NCBI RefSeq assembly: GCF_006738645.1
Contig: NZ_AP019700.1
Coordinates: 4,942,001-5,006,000 of the forward strand
Length of the DNA stretch: 64,000 nucleotides
Reading direction: 5' to 3'
Source: Stella humosa
GTDB lineage: Bacteria; Pseudomonadota; Alphaproteobacteria; ATCC43930; Allostellaceae
Shown here: positions 61,423 to 64,000 of the stretch, piece by piece
Position numbering within the stretch: position 1 is the first letter of the stretch
Layout: each line of letters begins with the position of its first letter
Notes under the pieces: generated by a model
What the model was told of the DNA's origin: nothing
The model's database searches: none
The model's input: the letters and a program-made list of their open reading frames with translations, nothing else
Translations under genes and position numbers: made by a program

Positions 61423-62055
61423 TTGTCCATTGGAGAACCCGCCGAGGCGACGGCGCGCCGCGGCTTCAACAAGCTGCCGCCGGAGATACGTCGCCAGCAA
61501 CTGATCGAGGCGACCTTTCGCGCGCTCTGTCTTTATGGCGACGCCGGCACCAGCGTGCGCTCGATCGCGGCCCTGGCCGGCCTGTCGCAGGGCATGGTGC
61601 GGCACCATTTCCAGACCAAGGGCGAACTGCTGGCGGCGACCACCCGCCACCTGTCCGACCGCTTCTACGACGCGGCCGCCCTGGCGAGTGCCGCGGCCGG
61701 ACCCGATCCGCTGGCACAACTGCGCGCCATTCTGCTGGTCGGCCTGCGGCCGCCGATCCTGGAGCGCGACTATGTCCGCGCCCGCTACATCCTGTGGAGC
61801 CTCAGCCAGTCGGACGCGGCGATGCGCGCCGCCCACGAGGAGACCTATGGGCGGCTGCGCCGGCGGCTGGAGGGCCTGCTGGCTGAGATCGCCGCCCGCA
61901 ACGACAGCGCGATCGACCCGGTCGAGACGGCGCGTCTGTTGATGGCCCTGCTGAAAGGCGCCTGGGTCGAGTGGCTGGTGTCGCCCGAAGGCTGCGACCC
62001 GGAGCGCATCGTCGCGGGCTTCCTGCCGATGCTGGAGGACCGGCTGGCGCGCTGA
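61423..62055 (+). CDS. TetR-family transcriptional regulator (BetI-like)
   Basis: 210 residues. The helix-turn-helix is at about 20-65 (LPPEIRRQQLIEATFRALCLYGDAGTSVRSIAALAGLSQGMVRHHFQTKGELLAA), and the C-terminal helical domain resembles BetI/TetR_C_6 with GAWVEWLVSPEG. I start at TTG 61423 because GGAGGAG (61404-61410) lies just upstream and the HTH begins shortly after; the frame is open back to 61303 but crosses the promoter region. It probably represses the divergent Rieske operon and responds to its substrate. Its stop directly abuts the stop of the leftward HupE gene. Confidence 0.88.
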   Translation: MSIGEPAEATARRGFNKLPPEIRRQQLIEATFRALCLYGDAGTSVRSIAALAGLSQGMVRHHFQTKGELLAATTRHLSDRFYDAAALASAAAGPDPLAQLRAILLVGLRPPILERDYVRARYILWSLSQSDAAMRAAHEETYGRLRRRLEGLLAEIAARNDSAIDPVETARLLMALLKGAWVEWLVSPEGCDPERIVAGFLPMLEDRLAR

Positions 62056-62658
62056 CTAGCCCAGCAGCGCGGCGGCCGCCACCAGGACGAGCACGGCGCC
62101 CGAGACCTGGGCCAGCCCGCCGGCCCGCGCGCCAGAGCCGGCCGCGATCCAGGCAGCCAGCCGGGCCGCCGCGATGGCGATCGCGGCCTGGATCAGGGCG
62201 AAGCCAACCAGGTAGGCCAGCAGCGGCGTCGCCTCCGCGCCGACGATGCTCTCGCCATAGGCATAGCCGTGGAAGACGCCGGCAAGGGCTACGAGCGCCA
62301 GCAGGGCCGGCACCCGGCGCCAGCCGACGACAAGCAGGGCCGCGAGCGCCAGGATCGACAGGGCGATGGCGACCTCGGCCGCCGGCAGGTCGGCGCCCAG
62401 GACATGCAAGAGGCAGCCGGCCACGGTGGCCAGCACGAAGCAGAGGATCGGCGCCACGCCCAGCCCAGCCACCATCGACAGGATGCCGATGCCGACCACG
62501 AAGGCCAGGTGGTCCCAGCCGATGACGGGATGGCCCAGGCCGGACAGGAGCCCGCCCATCAGCGTGTCGGGCAGTTGCCCGTCCATCGCGTGGTGGGCGC
62601 TGGCCCCGGTTGCCATGAAAAGCCAGGCCGTGCCGGCCGCGATCGCCTTGATGAACAT
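62056..62658 (-). CDS. HupE/UreJ-family membrane protein
   Basis: 200 residues. A signal-like first helix ends in ASA before a His-rich start (HHAMDG, 22-27). About six further helices follow, with the conserved GLGHPVIGWDHLAFVVGIGIL (about 40-60) and FHGYAYGE motifs whose His/Asp residues are thought to bind a metal. HupE and UreJ are secondary nickel/cobalt transporters linked to hydrogenase or urease; no such enzyme is visible here. It stands alone between the TetR gene and the sensor kinase. Confidence 0.88.
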   Translation of the reverse strand: MFIKAIAAGTAWLFMATGASAHHAMDGQLPDTLMGGLLSGLGHPVIGWDHLAFVVGIGILSMVAGLGVAPILCFVLATVAGCLLHVLGADLPAAEVAIALSILALAALLVVGWRRVPALLALVALAGVFHGYAYGESIVGAEATPLLAYLVGFALIQAAIAIAAARLAAWIAAGSGARAGGLAQVSGAVLVLVAAAALLG

Positions 62659-62729
62659 TCGGTCCCCCCATCCCGGCCGGCCTGCTGCTGGCCGCAGCGG
62701 CCAAGACTAGCCGCAATCGCGGGGCTGCG

Positions 62730-64000
62730 TCAGCCGTGGCCGGCAGGCAGGCGGACGACGAAGCGGGCTCCGGTGATGCGGCCGCCGGCCTGGCGGTTCT
62801 CCGCCACGATCGTACCGCCATGGGCCTCGACGATCTGCTTGGAGATGCTGAGGCCGAGGCCGGAGTGGGTGCCGAACTTCTCGCCCGACGGGCGCTCGCT
62901 GTAGAAGCGCTCAAAGATCGCGGCCAGCTTGTCGGGCGGGATTCCGGGGCCTTCGTCCTCGACCTGCGCCTCGACCCAGGCACCCTGGCGCACTGCCTTC
63001 AGGGTGACGGTGCCGCCCGGCGGGCTGAACGAGACGGCGTTGGCGATGAGGTTGCGGAAGACCTGCCCCAGGCGGCTTTCCAGCCCGACCACCGTCAGTT
63101 CCTGGTGGCGGGCGACATCAAGGCGGATGGCAGGCCCGGACCCGTCCTCCATCGTCGAATGCAGCTCGGCCAGGGCATCGAGCAGGCGGGCCACGTCCAC
63201 CACCTCGCTCTCGTCCCGCGACAGTTCGGCATCCAGGCGCGAGGCGTCGGAGATGTCGGTGATCAGGCGGTCCAGCCGGCCGACATCCTCCTGGATGATC
63301 GCCATCAGGCGGCGCTGCTGGTCGGCATCCTTGACGCGGGCGGCCGTCTCGACCGCGCTGCGCAGAGAAGTGAGCGGGTTCTTGATCTCATGCGCCACGT
63401 CGGCCGCGAAGCGCTCGTTGGCGTTGAGGCGCTGCCACAGCACCTGGGTCATGGTGCGCAGGGATTCGGCCAGGTCGGCGATCTCGTCGTTGCGCCGGCC
63501 GATGTCGGGGATCTCGGGCGGGCGGCCCTGCCCGCGCTTCACCCGCTCGGCCGCGCGCGCCAGGCGCAGCACCGGGCGGACGATCGTCCCGCCCAGATAG
63601 AGCGACAGCAGCACGGTGATCGCCAGCGCCACCGCGAACACCTTCAGGATGTCGAACCGGACCGAGCGGATCGCCTTCTGGATCGCCCCATCCTCGGTCG
63701 ACAGCATGACCGCGCCCAGCACCTGCTTGAAACGCTGCACGGGCACCGCAACCGACAGGATCGTGCGGTCGAACTGGTCGCGCCGGCGCATGCGCATGAC
63801 CTCGCCTTCCAGCGCCCGGTTGACCTCGACATAGTCCGATGCCGACTGCACCGGTCGCTCGGCATAGAGCGGCAGCTCCTCGCCGTCGGGCAGCAGCCCG
63901 ACGATCCAGCCATAGACCCGGCCGGCCGCGCCCAGCACGGGCGGATCGTCCTCCGGTGGCGGCAGGCGCTCGATATAGATGCTGCCACCCGGCCCGGACA
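62730..64000 (-). CDS. Sensor histidine kinase, ChvG-like, 5' truncated by the window edge
   Basis: The frame is open through the window end, and 423 residues are visible. Visible order: the end of a periplasmic sensing domain (GGSIYIERLPPPED), a membrane helix (VFAVALAITVLLSLYLGGTIV), HAMP (PVLRLARAAERVKRG), HisKA (FAADVAHEIKNPLTSLRSAVE, phospho-acceptor His) and HATPase with NLIANAVSFSPPGG, DEGPGIPPDKL and HSGLGLSISKQI. The periplasmic remnant and the AIQKAIRSVRFDILKVF stretch before the helix resemble ChvG/ExoS, the alphaproteobacterial acid- and envelope-responsive sensor that pairs with ChvI. The partner regulator would lie outside the window. Confidence 0.87.
   Translation of the reverse strand, partial: SGPGGSIYIERLPPPEDDPPVLGAAGRVYGWIVGLLPDGEELPLYAERPVQSASDYVEVNRALEGEVMRMRRRDQFDRTILSVAVPVQRFKQVLGAVMLSTEDGAIQKAIRSVRFDILKVFAVALAITVLLSLYLGGTIVRPVLRLARAAERVKRGQGRPPEIPDIGRRNDEIADLAESLRTMTQVLWQRLNANERFAADVAHEIKNPLTSLRSAVETAARVKDADQQRRLMAIIQEDVGRLDRLITDISDASRLDAELSRDESEVVDVARLLDALAELHSTMEDGSGPAIRLDVARHQELTVVGLESRLGQVFRNLIANAVSFSPPGGTVTLKAVRQGAWVEAQVEDEGPGIPPDKLAAIFERFYSERPSGEKFGTHSGLGLSISKQIVEAHGGTIVAENRQAGGRITGARFVVRLPAGHG

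Noticed and set aside
1-64000. Integrated mobile element or genomic island.
   Set aside because: I see no integrase, transposase, tRNA-end duplication or long terminal repeats. Base composition and gene overlap style are uniform across the window.

Overview
The window is very GC-rich, densely coding DNA. Short intergenic gaps, 4-nt ATGA stop/start overlaps, a cyclic beta-1,2-glucan synthase (NdvB/ChvB type), a ChvG-like sensor kinase and many solute-uptake operons all point to a free-living soil or plant-associated alphaproteobacterium (Rhodospirillales or Hyphomicrobiales-like; this placement is inferred from gene content only). I see no rRNA, tRNA, insertion sequence, phage gene or CRISPR array. 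The sequence reads as chromosomal catabolic territory with about 50 genes.

Layout. (1) 1-6 kb: a truncated GntR regulator, an orphan peptide-type binding protein, a monoacylglycerol-lipase-like hydrolase, a GlxA-type AraC regulator and a beta-lactamase-fold serine hydrolase. (2) 4.5-17.1 kb: a divergent regulon around a perfect 15-bp inverted repeat (10944-10980). Leftward lie a GntR regulator, a TauD-type dioxygenase, two SDRs, the transporter's binding protein and the serine hydrolase. Rightward lie two permeases, two ATPases, an M28-fold hydrolase and a RidA protein. This looks like one uptake-and-breakdown pathway for a peptide- or opine-like compound. (3) 17.1-21.5 kb: an Fe3+/polyamine/phosphonate-type ABC importer with a fused permease and a small periplasmic protein. 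(4) 21.6-31.2 kb: ten leftward genes holding a membrane di-iron desaturase-like oxygenase, FAD ferredoxin reductase, formaldehyde-dehydrogenase-like ADH, alpha/beta hydrolase, LysR regulator, Ugp-like importer without its ATPase, Rieske ferredoxin and a ketopantoate-reductase-like enzyme. (5) 31.3-49.1 kb: envelope and signalling genes. These are an acyltransferase/TetR pair with a palindromic operator, a hydrolase, the 2835-residue glucan synthase, a transglutaminase, a 1464-residue CheB-CheR-PAS-kinase-REC-REC-HTH protein and a single-domain response regulator. (6) 49.1-58.2 kb: a LysR regulator and a dipeptide-type ABC operon bracketed by a class IV and a class III aminotransferase. (7) 58.2-62.1 kb: a Rieske oxygenase, its PDR-type reductase, a NicX/M29-fold protein and a divergent TetR regulator, probably an aromatic or N-heterocycle catabolic unit. 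(8) 62.1-64 kb: a HupE/UreJ protein and a truncated ChvG-like histidine kinase.

The strongest candidates for undescribed biology are the ten-gene di-iron oxygenase/transport directon, the Rieske-NicX unit, the one-chain chemosensory/phosphorelay protein, and two enzymes whose canonical catalytic residue is visibly replaced (an SDR with Tyr to Phe and an M28 hydrolase with the base Glu to His). All functions are read from motifs and context; none was checked against a database.
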